Shown: in pieces, positions 9,838-20,521 of the stretch
Numbering within the stretch: position 1 is the stretch's first letter
How the letters are laid out: each line of letters begins with the position of its first letter
Assembly (NCBI GenBank): GCA_963781305.1
Contig: CAWAFL010000001.1
Span: forward strand, 124,001-188,000
Direction of reading: 5' to 3'
DNA: 64,000 bases
Origin: DASXMT01 sp963781305
Lineage (GTDB): Bacteria > Actinomycetota > Acidimicrobiia > Acidimicrobiales > RAAP-2
Notes under the pieces: model-generated
Told to the model about the DNA's origin: nothing
The model's database searches: none
What the model saw: only the letters and a program-made list of their open reading frames with translations
Made by a program: the position numbers and the translations under genes

Positions 9838-11159
9838 CTACGCCCCCAACGCCTGGTCGAGGTCACGGATCAGGTCGTCAGCGGTCTCAAGCCCAATCGA
9901 CAGGCGGATAACATCGTCACCGGCGCCCGCCGCCGCCCGCTGCTCGTCGCTGAGCTGGCGATGCGTGGTCGAGGCCGGGTGCAGGATGAGGCTGCGGGTG
10001 TCGCCGATATTGGCCAGGTGCGAGAAGAGCTGCACGCTCTCGACCAGCTTGACGCCGGCCTCGTAGCCGCCCTTGACGCCGAAGGTGAACACCGCGCCCG
10101 CGCCCTTCGGCAGGTATTTCTGCGCCAGCTGCGTGATATGGGCTCGTCCTCGAGGCCGGCATAGGACACCCAGGCGACCGCGCGGATGGGCCGCGAGAAA
10201 CTCCGGCCACCTTCCGCGCATTCGCGACATGCCGCTCCATCCGCACGTGCAGGGTCTCGATGCCGGTGATGGTCAGGAACGCGTTCATCGGCGACAGCGC
10301 CGGGCCGAAATCGCGCAGCGCCACCGCCCGCGCCTTGGTGGTGAAGGCGAAATCGCCGAAATTCTCGAAGAATTGAGACCATGATAGGCCGGTTCCGGCT
10401 CGGTCAGCGCCGGGAAGCTTGCCGCCCTGCGCCCAGTCGAATTTGCCCGCTCTCGACGACGATGCCGCCGAGCGCGTTGCCGTGGCCCGACGAGGAACTT
10501 CGTCGTCGAATGGACGACGATGTCGGCGCCGTACTCGATCGGCCGGCAGAGGTACGGCGTCGCCAGCGTGTTGTCGACGATCAGCGGAATGCCCGCCGCA
10601 TGCGCGATCGTCGGCGACCGCTGCGAGTCGACGACGATGCCGCCCGGGTTGGCGAGGTTCTCGACGAAGATCGCCTTGCACTTCGGCGTCAGCGCGCTTG
10701 CGGAAATTCTCCGGCTCGGTCGGATCGACGAAATGGCAGGTCCAGCCGAGCTTCCTGAACGACAGCCCGAACTGCGTCAGCGAGCCTCCATAGAGGTTCC
10801 GCGACGCGACGAACTCGTCGCCCGGCCCCATCAGCGTGAAGAAGACCAGGAATTGCGCGGCGTGGCCCGGACGCGGCGGCGACCGCGGCGCGGCCGCCCT
10901 CGAGGGTGGCGACCCGCTCTTCCAGCACCGCGACGGTCGGGTTGGTCAGCCGCGAATAGATGTAGCCGAAATTGTGCAGGTTGAAGAGCGAGGCGGCGTG
11001 GTCGACATCGTCGAACACATAAGCCGTGGTCTGATAGATCGGCGTCGAGCGCGCGCCGGTCGTCGGGTCGGGCGCGGCGCCGGCATGGACCGCGCGGGTT
11101 TCGAAGCCGTAGTCGAGGTCGCGTGGCGGCGCGGGGCGGCTCTTGATCCGGCGGGGCAG
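9838..11159 (-). CDS. metY: O-acetylhomoserine/O-succinylhomoserine sulfhydrylase, frameshifted
   Basis: PLP enzyme that makes homocysteine (or cysteine) from an activated homoserine and sulfide. Readable blocks: YGFETRAVHAGAAPDPTTGA, STPIYQTTAYVF, LHNFGYIYSRLTNPTVAVLE, GDEFVASRNLYGGSLTQFG, HSTTKFLVGHGNALGG with the PLP Lys (after frame repair), FFENFGDFAFTTKARA, and the end GDDVIRLSIGLETADDL then TAG. At least six single-base frameshifts. No ATG or GTG is present at the expected N-terminus; a CTG at 11159 is the only near-start, and the frame runs up into the CoA-binding gene through a Pro/Arg-rich link. It pairs with the downstream MetE-like and RidA genes as sulfur amino-acid metabolism. 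Confidence 0.85.
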
Positions 11160-11650
11160 CGGCGGCTGCGGCGGCGCGGTTGCGGATGATGCCGGTGTTG
11201 ACGCCGCTCCACGACAATTCGCCGCCGAGCCGCCCGAACTCGATCTTCGGGCAGCGGTTCATGACGACTTCGATGCCCGCAGCCTCGGCGGTCGCCGCAG
11301 CCGCATCGTTGCGGACGCCCAGTTGCATCCAGACGACCTTGGCGCCGATGGCGATGGCGTCGGCGACGACGCCGGGCGCTGCCTCGGCAGCGCGGAACAT
11401 GTCGACCATGTCGACCTTGTCGGGGATGTCACGCAGCGACGCGTAGACCTTCTCGCCCGAGCAGGGTCTGGCCGGCGATGGCCGGATTGACCGGGATCAC
11501 GCGATAGCCTTTGCCCCTGAGATACTTCATGACGAAGTAGCTCGGCCGGTTCCAGTTCGGCGACGCGCCGACCATGGCGATGGTTTTCACTCGCTCGAGG
11601 ATCGAGCGAATTTTCGCATCCGGATAGGGGATCGGTTCGAGATCGGCCAT
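11160..11650 (-). CDS. CoA-binding domain protein (YccU-like), frameshifted, possibly fused to MetY
   Basis: A Rossmann-fold CoA_binding protein: start MADLEPIPYPDAKIRSILER, VKTIAMVGASPNWNRPSYFV, MKYLRGKGYRVIPVNP, then after a frame change VVADAIAIGAKVVWMQLGVR, AAAATAEAAGIEVVMNRCPK, IEFGRLGGELSWSGVN. The family is about 140 residues and often sits beside MetY-type genes. Its end is unclear: no stop codon separates it from the MetY frame, and a linker rich in Pro and Arg (PLPRRIKSRPAPPRD) connects the two. Either an indel removed the stop and start, or the two domains are one polypeptide. Confidence 0.7.
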
Positions 11651-11887
11651 GGCCCACGCTCCGTCGGTGAGGGAGAGCCTAACGCAAAGCGGGGCGAACC
11701 TCATTCCACGATTTGCTGCGACAGCAGCGATGGCGCCTTCCCCGGCTGGCGCCGCCAGCAAGAATAGGGCACAACCGATGGGACCTTTCGATCAACGGCG
11801 TGCCCGAGGAGCAAGTGATGCGGGGGCTTGTCTGCCGAGAGATGATTGATCGGCAGGCGCCACAGCCTAGCGAGCGGACCACGAGCC

Positions 11888-13424
<1,537 letters not shown>

Positions 13425-13615
13425 GGGCTCTTTCGGCTCCGCAGCCATTGCGTGAAAAACGCATATCATGCCGCCGGCAGCGTCGAAACGGACGTCCCTT
13501 GCGACATTGGAATGCCGGCGGCGGCAGACGCGGTCGCCGACATCGCTATCCAGACGCGACTTTCCTCCGTCGCGCGGATCGCCTATTCGGGCTGCCGACC
13601 GACGGGAGACAGACG

Positions 13616-14632
13616 ATGCAGTTGCTTGCGCTTCTCGCCGCTGCGGCTCTGGCCGGGCATGCCGCGGCGGTCCCGAGCCCTCCCGTTCCAGTGACGCCGG
13701 ACAATTTTCCACGGGCCGAATCCGATCTCAATCTCAGCGTTGCGGTCAAAAATGGCGGCTTCGGCAAGTTCAGCCACCAGCGTGAACCCACCCCCCTCAA
13801 CCGCCAGACGACGGAGAACGCCACCCGCGACCTTCTGACCTCGAGCGCCGTCTTCGATCTCGACGCCGGCCCCGTGACGATCGCCCTGCCCGACTCGGGC
13901 GGCCGCTACGTCTCCATGCAGATCGTCGACGAGGACGGCTACACGCCGGAAGTCGACTATGGCCCTGGCAGCTTCACGCTGACGAAGGAGCGGATCGGCA
14001 CGCGCTACGCGCTGGCGACGGTGCGCATCCTCGTCGACCCCAACGATCCGAAGGACGTGAACGCGGCGCATGCGGTGCAGGACGCCATCAAGGTCGAGCA
14101 ACCGCATGGACCGGGCGCCTTCCAGATCCCCAACTGGGACCCGGAAAGCCAGGTCGACGTGCGCACCGGCCTGCGCGTTCTCGCCGCCACGCTCCCCGAC
14201 ACGAAGGGCATGTTCGGCGCAAAAGGCAAGGTCGACCCGGTCCGGCGGCTGATCGGATCCGCCTCGGCCTGGGGCGGCATCCCCGAAAGCGACGTGCTGA
14301 CGCTGGCGAGAACGGCCACGCGCAACGACGGCAGGACCGTCTATCGGATGGCTCTCAAGGACGTCCCGGTCGACGGCTTCTGGTCGGTCAGCGTCTATAA
14401 CGACAGGGGTTTTTTCGAGCCCAACCCCGAGAACGCCTACAGCATCGATAGCGCGACCGCCAAGCCGGGCCCAGACGGGATGACCGACATCCAGTTCGGG
14501 GGCTGCGACGGCAAGACGCCGAACTGCCTGCCGACGCCGCCGGACTGGAGCTATGTGGTGCGGCTCTACCGTCCCCGCGCCGAGGCGCTGAACGGAGCGT
14601 GGTCTTTGCCCGAGGCGAAGCCGGCGCCGTGA
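13616..14632 (+). CDS. DUF1254/DUF1214 domain exported protein
   Basis: 338 residues, intact. Signal peptide LLALLAAAALAGHAAAVPSP, then DUF1254-like region (AESDLNLSVAVKNGGFGKF, VFDLDAGPVTIALPDSGGRY, MQIVDEDGY) and a C-terminal DUF1214 region (KDVPVDGFWSVSVYNDRGFF, NAYSIDSATAKPGPDG, NCLPTPPDWSYVVRLYRPR, ALNGAW). Such two-part periplasmic proteins are widespread in Proteobacteria; a role is not established. Start chosen at ATG with GGGAG 8 bases upstream. Diverges from pccB, with about 190 bases between the two starts that should hold both promoters. Confidence 0.82.
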   Translation: MQLLALLAAAALAGHAAAVPSPPVPVTPDNFPRAESDLNLSVAVKNGGFGKFSHQREPTPLNRQTTENATRDLLTSSAVFDLDAGPVTIALPDSGGRYVSMQIVDEDGYTPEVDYGPGSFTLTKERIGTRYALATVRILVDPNDPKDVNAAHAVQDAIKVEQPHGPGAFQIPNWDPESQVDVRTGLRVLAATLPDTKGMFGAKGKVDPVRRLIGSASAWGGIPESDVLTLARTATRNDGRTVYRMALKDVPVDGFWSVSVYNDRGFFEPNPENAYSIDSATAKPGPDGMTDIQFGGCDGKTPNCLPTPPDWSYVVRLYRPRAEALNGAWSLPEAKPAP

Positions 14633-15265
14633 GGGGAACTTCGCCGCGCCGCAAGCGACGCGTTCGCGCCATTGCGCCTGTCTTTCCGTGATAATCCCTG
14701 GCAAAGCGAAAAATCGCTCCCGGCGCCGCTTGAACGATTGCGCAAATCCAGGGCATTTCATTGCGTTCGGCGGATCTGCTCGCGCGGAAGGTAAAGACAG
14801 AACAGTGAAATGATCTTCCCTGCAGAGCCCATGAACAGGGAATCGAACGCGGAGCGGAAGCCCGCTTCCAAATCAAGCCGCCGGGAGCCGGCGCTGCCGC
14901 ACTGTTACATGAAGATAACGACATATCTAATTGATCTATAAATGTAACCGCGCTTTGGCGCCGGAGCGCCCTCGCCTCGCCGATTTCTGCCTATGCCGGC
15001 AAGCTCCAGACCAAAGCGAATTTCTTCAATCGCCCCAGCGAGGGGTCCAAGGAAGGCGCGGTTCGCCTGAAAATTCACCTACGGGCACGAAGGGCACGAA
15101 GAAAAACGGGGCCCTTTCGTTGGTCTTTTGTGTGCTTCGTGTCTCTTCGTGAGCCCGCTGGCTCGCGGGGACGACCCGGCGATCCATGGACCCGCGGGTC
15201 AAGCCCGCGGGTGACGGAAATTGGTTGCGCCTATTGGTCGAAACCGGCTCCCCAAGACTCTCTGG
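14633..15265. other. Intergenic region with a dispersed palindrome
   Basis: About 630 bases between convergent genes, with no supportable coding sequence. It contains short low-complexity words (GGGCACGAAGGGCACGAAG, a kind of spacer common in Rhizobiales intergenic DNA) and the palindrome annotated at 15190. I see no RNA gene. Confidence 0.5.
15190..15212. repeat. REP-like palindrome with TCAAG loop
   Basis: ACCCGCGGG-TCAAG-CCCGCGGGT: perfect 9-bp arms around the pentamer TCAAG. Two further copies with different arms but the same loop occur at 44988 (inverted) and 45127. Confidence 0.7.
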
Positions 15266-15484
15266 CTAGTGGAACATCGTGGCGAGGAGGGACCGGCGCT
15301 CGCCGGTCTTGCGGGCGATCAGGCCGGCCACGCCGGTCCAGTCCTTGGCGAGATCCTCGCTGCTTGCTTCCTCCGCGCGCCGGCGGGCGACCCGGTAGGC
15401 CTCGCCGCCTGACATGGCCAACAGAGCTTCGGCCTCGAAGTCGATTGCGAGCCGAACGCCGGTGGTACGCTGCCGATTTGACAT
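15266..15484 (-). CDS. Short conserved Rhizobiales hypothetical protein
   Basis: 72 residues, intact: MSNRQRTTGVRLAIDFEAEA, LLAMSGGEAYRVARRRAEEA, SSEDLAKDWTGVAGLIARKT then a short tail. The pattern AEALLA...AY..ARRRE.EASS...A.DW..VA..IA.KTG is one I know from small alphaproteobacterial proteins annotated as hypothetical. Helical and soluble, without Cys or membrane segment. It is convergent with the DUF1254 gene and divergent from the phosphonate oxidase. No function is proposed. Confidence 0.6.
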   Translation of the reverse strand: MSNRQRTTGVRLAIDFEAEALLAMSGGEAYRVARRRAEEASSEDLAKDWTGVAGLIARKTGERRSLLATMFH

Positions 15485-15622
15485 CTCAAAGTCCCCTTTG
15501 CATCGTCGGGCGCCATCGCGCCTTTCGACTGCGACTAAAACATAACGTTTCGTTAACCGCCGTGAGCCTCCTCACAGTCCGTGCAACCCGGGTTGCGGAC
15601 TCCCGGGCCGACTGGGTAACCG

Positions 15623-16758
15623 ATGCCCCCTGCCCTTCGTTCCTTCGATCTCGCGATTGTCGGCGCCGGCATTTGCGGACTGGCGCACGCTCTGGCGGCC
15701 GCCCGGCGGGGAAAGCGGGTCGTCGTCGTCGATCGCGACCGGCAGGCCAACGGCGCCTCGATCCGGAATTTCGGCTTCATCACCGTCACCGGCCAGCAGG
15801 CCGGCGAATGCTGGCGCCGCGCACGACGCTCGCGCGATGTCTGGGCGGAGCTGGCGGCGGCGGCCGGAATCGCCGTCGTGCAACGCGGGCTTCTGATGAT
15901 CGCCAGGCGGCCGGAGGCTCGCGCCGTTCTCGAGGCGTTTCTCGAAACCGACATGGGCGCGGAGTGCCGCCTGGTCGAGCCGAACGATATCGAGACTTAC
16001 GGAACGGGCTTGAGGTCGCAATCCTTCGCCGCGGCGCTCTATAGCCCGCACGAAATCCGCGTCGAGTCGCGCGAAGCGATCCCGCGTCTGGCGGCCTATC
16101 TCGCCGAACGCCATGAGGTGACGTTCTTTCGCGAGACGGTCGCGCTGTGCGCGGTTCCGCCGCGGCTCGAGACCAGCCGCGGGACGATCGAGGCGGAGGC
16201 CGATCGTCGTTTGCCCGGGCGACGATTTCCACACGCTGCATGCCGACCGGATCGCCGCCTACGGCCTGACGCGCTGCAAACTGCACATGATGCGGCTGAA
16301 GCCCCAACGGTTCGACGAGCGGCTGCCGGCGGTCATGTCGGATCTCGGCATGATCCGCTATCTCGGCTATGCGGAATTGCCGGCCGCCCAGGCGCTGGCG
16401 CGCCGGCTCGAGGCCGAACAGGGCGAAGAGATCAAGAACGGCGTCCATCTGATCGTCGTCCGCAGCGCCGACAATTCGCTCGTCGTCGGCGATTTCCATC
16501 ATTACGCGGCGACGCCCGACCCCTTTGCGCCGGCCGCCGTCGACGACTTGATTCTCGACGAATACGCCCGCGTCTTCGAAGGCGACGCGCCGCCGGTTGC
16601 AGGAGCGCTGGACGGGAACCTACGCTTCGGCGAAGGATCGGCTCGCGCTCGTCGACAAGCCGTCGGAGGCGCTGCGCATCGTATTGATCACCAGCGGCAC
16701 GGGCGCCAGTACCTCCTTCGCGCTCGCCGAGGAGGTCGTGGCTGACCTTTTCGGCTGA
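15623..16758 (+). CDS. FAD-dependent oxidase of phosphonate clusters (TIGR03364/PbfD-like), frameshifted
   Basis: DAO-family flavoprotein: FDLAIVGAGICGLAHALAAA nucleotide-binding fold near residue 8, VVVDRDRQANGASIRNFGFI, then RVESREAIPRLAAYLAE, and after two frame changes MRLKPQRFDERLPAVMSDLG, NSLVVGDFHHYAATPDPF and RIVLITSGTGASTSFALAEE. The TIGR03364 clade is typically encoded beside phosphonatase-type HAD genes, as here with phnX 23 bases downstream. Members called PbfD are reported to oxidise aminoethylphosphonate derivatives, giving phosphonoacetaldehyde; exact substrate here is inference. Length about 375 residues, the family norm. Forms a two-gene unit with phnX. Confidence 0.82.
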
Positions 16759-16781
16759 CCAACCACGAAAGAGCTCCGGAA

Positions 16782-17588
16782 ATGAGACACGTAAAGGCGG
16801 TCATTTTCGATTGGGCCGGGACCGTCGTCGATTACGGCTCGCTCGCGCCGATGGGCGCGTTCGTCGAGACCTTCGCCGAGTTCGGCGTCGAGATCACGAT
16901 CGACGAGGCCCGCGGCCCGATGGGCATGGCCAAGCGCCCGCACATCGCGGCGATCGCGGCCTTGCCGCGGGTCGCCGAGGCCTGGAAACGGCGGCACGGC
17001 CGGGCGCCGGACGAGAGCGACATCGACGCCCTCTACGATGTCTTCGTGCCGAAGAACCTCGCGGTCGCCGCCGATTACGCCGACCTCATTCCGGGCGTGG
17101 CCGAGGTTGTGGCGGCGCTCCGCGCCGAGGGCGTCAAGATCGGCTCATCGACCGGCTACACGCGCGAAATCATGGCGAGGATCGCTGCCGCGCGCCGCCG
17201 AGCAGGGGTTCGCGCCGGACAGTCTCGTCTGCACCGGCGACACGGCCGAGGGCCGGCCGAGTCCGCTCATGTTCTACAAGGGCCTCCTCGACCTCGCCGT
17301 CTGGCCGGCCTGGAGCGCCATCAAGGTCGACGATACGATGGTCGGCATCGCCGAAGGCGTCAACGCCGGCGCCTGGGCGGTCGGCATCGCGGTCAGCGGC
17401 AATGGCTTCGGTCTCTCGCTTGCCGACGCGAAGGCGTTGGCGCCGGAAGACTTCGCTCGCCGCCGGGCGCGGGCGCCGAGGCTGCTCTTTACGGCGCCGG
17501 CGCCCATTACGTGATCGATTCCGTCGCGGACCTGATGCCGGTCGTCGCCCGGATCGAAGGACGCCTCGCCCGCGGCGAGCGGCCGTGA
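16782..17588 (+). CDS. phnX: Phosphonoacetaldehyde hydrolase (phosphonatase), frameshifted
   Basis: HAD-superfamily enzyme that breaks the C-P bond of phosphonoacetaldehyde to acetaldehyde and phosphate. Nucleophile Asp10 in VIFDWAGTVVDYGS; Schiff-base Lys51 in ARGPMGMAKRPHI, the PhnX signature that separates it from other HAD proteins; GSSTGYTREIMARI for the Thr/Arg phosphate site; LVCTGDTAEGRPSPLMFY and KVDDTMVGIAEGVNAGAWAV for the Mg-binding and last HAD motifs; and the tail DSVADLMPVVARIEGRLARG. Two compensating single-base errors near 17195 and 17470. About 268 residues. Follows the PbfD-like oxidase closely and is functionally paired with the distant phnSTUV importer. Confidence 0.9.
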   Translation: MRHVKAVIFDWAGTVVDYGSLAPMGAFVETFAEFGVEITIDEARGPMGMAKRPHIAAIAALPRVAEAWKRRHGRAPDESDIDALYDVFVPKNLAVAADYADLIPGVAEVVAALRAEGVKIGSSTGYTREIMARIAAARRRAGVRAGQSRLHRRHGRGPAESAHVLQGPPRPRRLAGLERHQGRRYDGRHRRRRQRRRLGGRHRGQRQWLRSLACRREGVGAGRLRSPPGAGAEAALYGAGAHYVIDSVADLMPVVARIEGRLARGERP

Positions 17589-18008
17589 GCCGCCCGAGTT
17601 CATATCGGTCTGTCTATGACAGTGACCGATTTGGGAAAACTCCCTACGAAGACTTCCGATTTGATGACGACACTCGCAAATGCCAGTCGCTCGCCGACAG
17701 CTTGCCGAAAGGGTCATTCGACCCGTTGCTGTCCTTCCCGATCAGCCCGCAACGGGCGGAGAGCGCCAGAAAGCGGCCGTAGGCGCTACGGGTAGGTTGC
17801 ACAGGACCGACCGTCCGTGAAAGAGGCTTCAAACGCGCAAGCTCGATCCGAAGCGAAACTTTCGTCCCAAGCAAATGAACGGCGCACACGCGAAGCGGTC
17901 GTTACACATCGCACCGCTGTAAGCCGTTGCCCGGATTCGGCCGTTCCCCCTTCGCTCGACGAACGATGAGGGTTCTAGACAAAGAGGAATTTGTCCCACG
18001 CCCGCACT
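17589..18008. other. Intergenic region between convergent phnX and the AraC regulator
   Basis: About 420 bases with no frame that resembles a protein. G+C is a little lower than neighbours. No RNA gene or terminator hairpin that I can defend. Confidence 0.4.
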
Positions 18009-19019
18009 TCAACTCGCCGCTGCGCGGAACCGACTTGGCGGAACTCCCGTCCATCGCCGGAACGCGCGCGTGAAGGTGGCCTGATCGGAATAGCCGAGAT
18101 CGGTCGCGATGGCGGCGATCGTGAGGTTTCGCTCCTTAAGCCGCTTGAGCGTTTCGCTGTGCCGTACATCGGTCAGCAAGTCTGAAAAGCTCGTGCCCTC
18201 TTCCTTAAGTTGGCGCTGAAAGGTGCGCGAGCTCATTCCCGCCGCGGCGACAACACGCTTCATGTTCAGCGCTTCGTCATTTTCGATGATCAAGTTGAGG
18301 AAGGCTTTCACCGAGTCCGAAAAGGTCTCACCGCCGCGCAGCGAGGCCCCGCTGTCGAGCGCTCTGGGATTGAGACGATCTCTTGCCACCTTGCTAAAAG
18401 CGCGCTCCATGACCCGGTCCTCGATCAGCAGCGTAATCCCGCGCGATTCCGCTTCGATCACACGGTCGCCGAACCAGCGCCGAAGGTGGTCCACCTTGTG
18501 AACGGGATGCGGAGGAATTTCGATCCTCGCAAATCGAGGCGGGGGATCGCCCGCCATGCCGAGTATGCGATCGATCATGGCCGCGGCGTACTGGAGGAGC
18601 GTGTGCTTCGTCTCGGCGTCGAACCTGTGGGCGAAGAATTCCCGCACGACATACTGGCCGGCCTTCCTCTCGAACGACACCTGCTCATGCGAGCAGTAGT
18701 ACGGCAGCGCGGCCACGATCCTCGCGAGCGCTTCCCCCGGCGTCCGCGTGCCAAGAGCGATCTTTCCGAGCATTGCGACCTCAAGGCTGCTCGTCCCGGA
18801 AACGATTCGGCAAGGAAGGTCGGGCCCGTGTTCCCGCGCAGCGTTCCGCAGCAGAGCGGCCGCGTGCGCCAAAGATACCGGACGGAAGGGATGGGTAATC
18901 GGGCTCAGCGAAAGGTCGACTTCGGCGAGCGCGCGTTCGACCGAGACGCCCTCGTCGGCGAGCCAGTGCAACGTGGGCAACAGCGCAAAACCACGTATCA
19001 AGGGAATTGCGGCAGGCAT
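18009..19019 (-). CDS. AraC/XylS family transcriptional regulator (OruR-like)
   Basis: 336 residues, intact. The N-terminal Arabinose_bd-type effector domain (residues about 1-190: IRGFALLPTLHWLADEGVSV, LPCRIVSGTSSLEVAMLGKI, FFAHRFDAETKHTLLQYAAA) is followed by the C-terminal double helix-turn-helix (about 230-335: MKRVVAAAGMSSRTFQRQLK, LTIAAIATDLGYSDQATFTR, AFRRWTGVPPSRFR). This is the architecture of ArgR/OruR-type activators rather than classic AraC. Target genes are unknown; the divergent small membrane protein and secreted genes at 19.2-21.4 kb are the nearest candidates. Confidence 0.88.
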   Translation of the reverse strand: MPAAIPLIRGFALLPTLHWLADEGVSVERALAEVDLSLSPITHPFRPVSLAHAAALLRNAAREHGPDLPCRIVSGTSSLEVAMLGKIALGTRTPGEALARIVAALPYYCSHEQVSFERKAGQYVVREFFAHRFDAETKHTLLQYAAAMIDRILGMAGDPPPRFARIEIPPHPVHKVDHLRRWFGDRVIEAESRGITLLIEDRVMERAFSKVARDRLNPRALDSGASLRGGETFSDSVKAFLNLIIENDEALNMKRVVAAAGMSSRTFQRQLKEEGTSFSDLLTDVRHSETLKRLKERNLTIAAIATDLGYSDQATFTRAFRRWTGVPPSRFRAAAS

Positions 19020-19214
19020 CCTATTATCCGATCCAGTAGTTCAGGCCGGTTCATGCCGCACGGATATTTTGGCGTCAAATGCCAAGCCGACGCACCAGCT
19101 TATGCCTAGACCCGCCTCGAGGGATGAGGACAGCATCGCCGTTCGCAAGGAAATGCTCTTGGTCGACGCGAATCCGTCGCGCTTGCATTTGTATCCTCGA
19201 GAGGGAGACGACCG

Positions 19215-19607
19215 ATGAACTCAGGAGAGGCGCCTTCGGCGACGTTATGGATGCGCGCCGCGTCGGGCCTCGAAGTCCTGACTGGGGCCGGGCTCATCGT
19301 GGCGCCGTCCCTCCTGGCCCGGCTTCTCTTCGGTTCCGACTTGAACCCGGCGGGGGAGGCGACGGGCCGCGTCGGCGGGCTCGTTATACTGTGTCTCGCC
19401 GCTGGCTGCTGGCCGCGCGCCGCCACCGCCGAGTCTCATGCGCTCATGCCGCTCACGGCTCTGAGTTGGCTCGCGGCGGCCTTCCTCATCGTTACCGGCC
19501 TCATCGGCGCGAACGTAGGCATCCTGCTCTGGCCCGCCGCCGCGCTCCATCTGATTTTGGCGATCCTGCTCACGCGAGCCTGGGTGAAAGCGCGCGCGGC
19601 GAAATGA
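19215..19607 (+). CDS. Small four-helix membrane protein
   Basis: 130 residues, intact, with four predicted membrane segments (GLEVLTGAGLIVAPSLLARL, GGLVILCLAAGCW, ALSWLAAAFLIVTGLIGANV, LLWPAAALHLILAILLTRAW). No family motif that I can name. GAGAGGGAG lies just before the ATG. First of four co-directed genes encoding membrane or exported products, divergent from the AraC regulator. Confidence 0.6.
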   Translation: MNSGEAPSATLWMRAASGLEVLTGAGLIVAPSLLARLLFGSDLNPAGEATGRVGGLVILCLAAGCWPRAATAESHALMPLTALSWLAAAFLIVTGLIGANVGILLWPAAALHLILAILLTRAWVKARAAK

Positions 19608-19692
19608 CAAAACGCCGCGCGGCGGAAGGACTTTGGAGAGATTCCGCCGCGGCTCGGCGAGTTGCCCCGGAAGGGTTGGAAAGGAATATGAA

Positions 19693-20049
19693 ATGAAAAA
19701 AACGATGCTCTTCGGTTTTGTGGTGGCGCTATCCACGGGCGGCGCGGCGTTGGCCGATCCGGTCGGCCTTTCTGCCTATGTCGACGCCAACGGCTTTATC
19801 GACGTGACCGCGCTGTCCTGCGCCGACCTCGCAAACACCTATCAGGGGGACGCTAACGCGCTGATGTCCTGGTATAGCGGCTGGTACAACGGTCTCGATC
19901 ACAAGCACTACATGGACTACAAGAAAGGCCGCGAGCTCGAGCATCTCGTCATCGAATACTGCAAGGCAAACCAGAACGAGAAGATCATTCACGCCATCGC
20001 CGTGAACCTGCACGACATGCGCGCCGAAGGCTTGATGCAAGAGAAGTGA
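19693..20049 (+). CDS. HdeA/HdeB-like exported protein
   Basis: 118 residues with a signal peptide (TMLFGFVVALSTGGAALAD). The mature part has IDVTALSCADLANTYQGDAN, WYSGWYNGLDHKHYMDYKK, and LEHLVIEYCKANQNEKIIHA. The spacing of its only two Cys residues (SCADL and EYCKANQN) with a tryptophan/tyrosine-rich middle matches the HdeA/HdeB periplasmic acid-chaperone fold. Acid chaperone activity is known for the enteric proteins; relatives in Rhizobiales are uncharacterised. ATG chosen with AAGGA upstream. Lies 14 bases before the next secreted gene. Confidence 0.7.
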   Translation: MKKTMLFGFVVALSTGGAALADPVGLSAYVDANGFIDVTALSCADLANTYQGDANALMSWYSGWYNGLDHKHYMDYKKGRELEHLVIEYCKANQNEKIIHAIAVNLHDMRAEGLMQEK

Positions 20050-20063
20050 GGGGAGGGGGCTCC

Positions 20064-20471
20064 GTGAAAAATCTGCTTCTATCGGCGGCGCTTTGCGTCG
20101 CGGCGCCATTCTGTCTGGCGAATGCGGCGAGCGCCCAGCAAACCGTCACCTTTCTGTGCGCGGCGCCGGCCGGACACGTTTGCCAGTTTGCGGTGAATAT
20201 CGCGGGCTCCCAGATGGGTTTCGCTTTGCCTTCTGGCGAGCGAAAGGAGGTGGCCAATGTCACGCCGCACGCCGACAAGTACTGTGTCTGCGACCCCGGC
20301 CCGGTGACGCCCGACTGCAAGGCGCCGCGGTTGGACCATTGGTGCCTGGGCTCCTGGGTCGACGTCGACACAGGGCTCAATTCCGAGAATGACGTCGCCA
20401 ACGATCGTTTCGCGGCCGGCCTGGGAAGCGGGACGATTGGAGTCTCCCGGGCCTCGCCAGGAACAAACTGA
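20064..20471 (+). CDS. Small Cys-rich exported protein
   Basis: 135 residues from a GTG start preceded by GAGGGGAGGG. Signal peptide LLSAALCVAAPFCLANAASA; the mature part has TVTFLCAAPAGHVCQFAVNI, ADKYCVCDPGPVTPDCKAP and HWCLGSWVDVDTG, six Cys residues expected to form disulfides in the periplasm. The C-terminus after DVDTG is rich in Ser, Gly and Asn. I do not recognise the family. Co-directed and close to the HdeA-like gene upstream and the Cys-rich protein downstream. Confidence 0.6.
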   Translation: MKNLLLSAALCVAAPFCLANAASAQQTVTFLCAAPAGHVCQFAVNIAGSQMGFALPSGERKEVANVTPHADKYCVCDPGPVTPDCKAPRLDHWCLGSWVDVDTGLNSENDVANDRFAAGLGSGTIGVSRASPGTN

Positions 20472-20521
20472 CGCGCGGCGCGAGTGGCGACGGCAAGGCA
20501 AACCTCAAGGGAGGAACGGAT

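Noticed and set aside
11651..11887. SAM riboswitch upstream of the CoA-binding/MetY unit
   Set aside because: SAM-II elements are common before metY in Alphaproteobacteria, so I looked for the stem and pseudoknot words, but none of them is recognisable.
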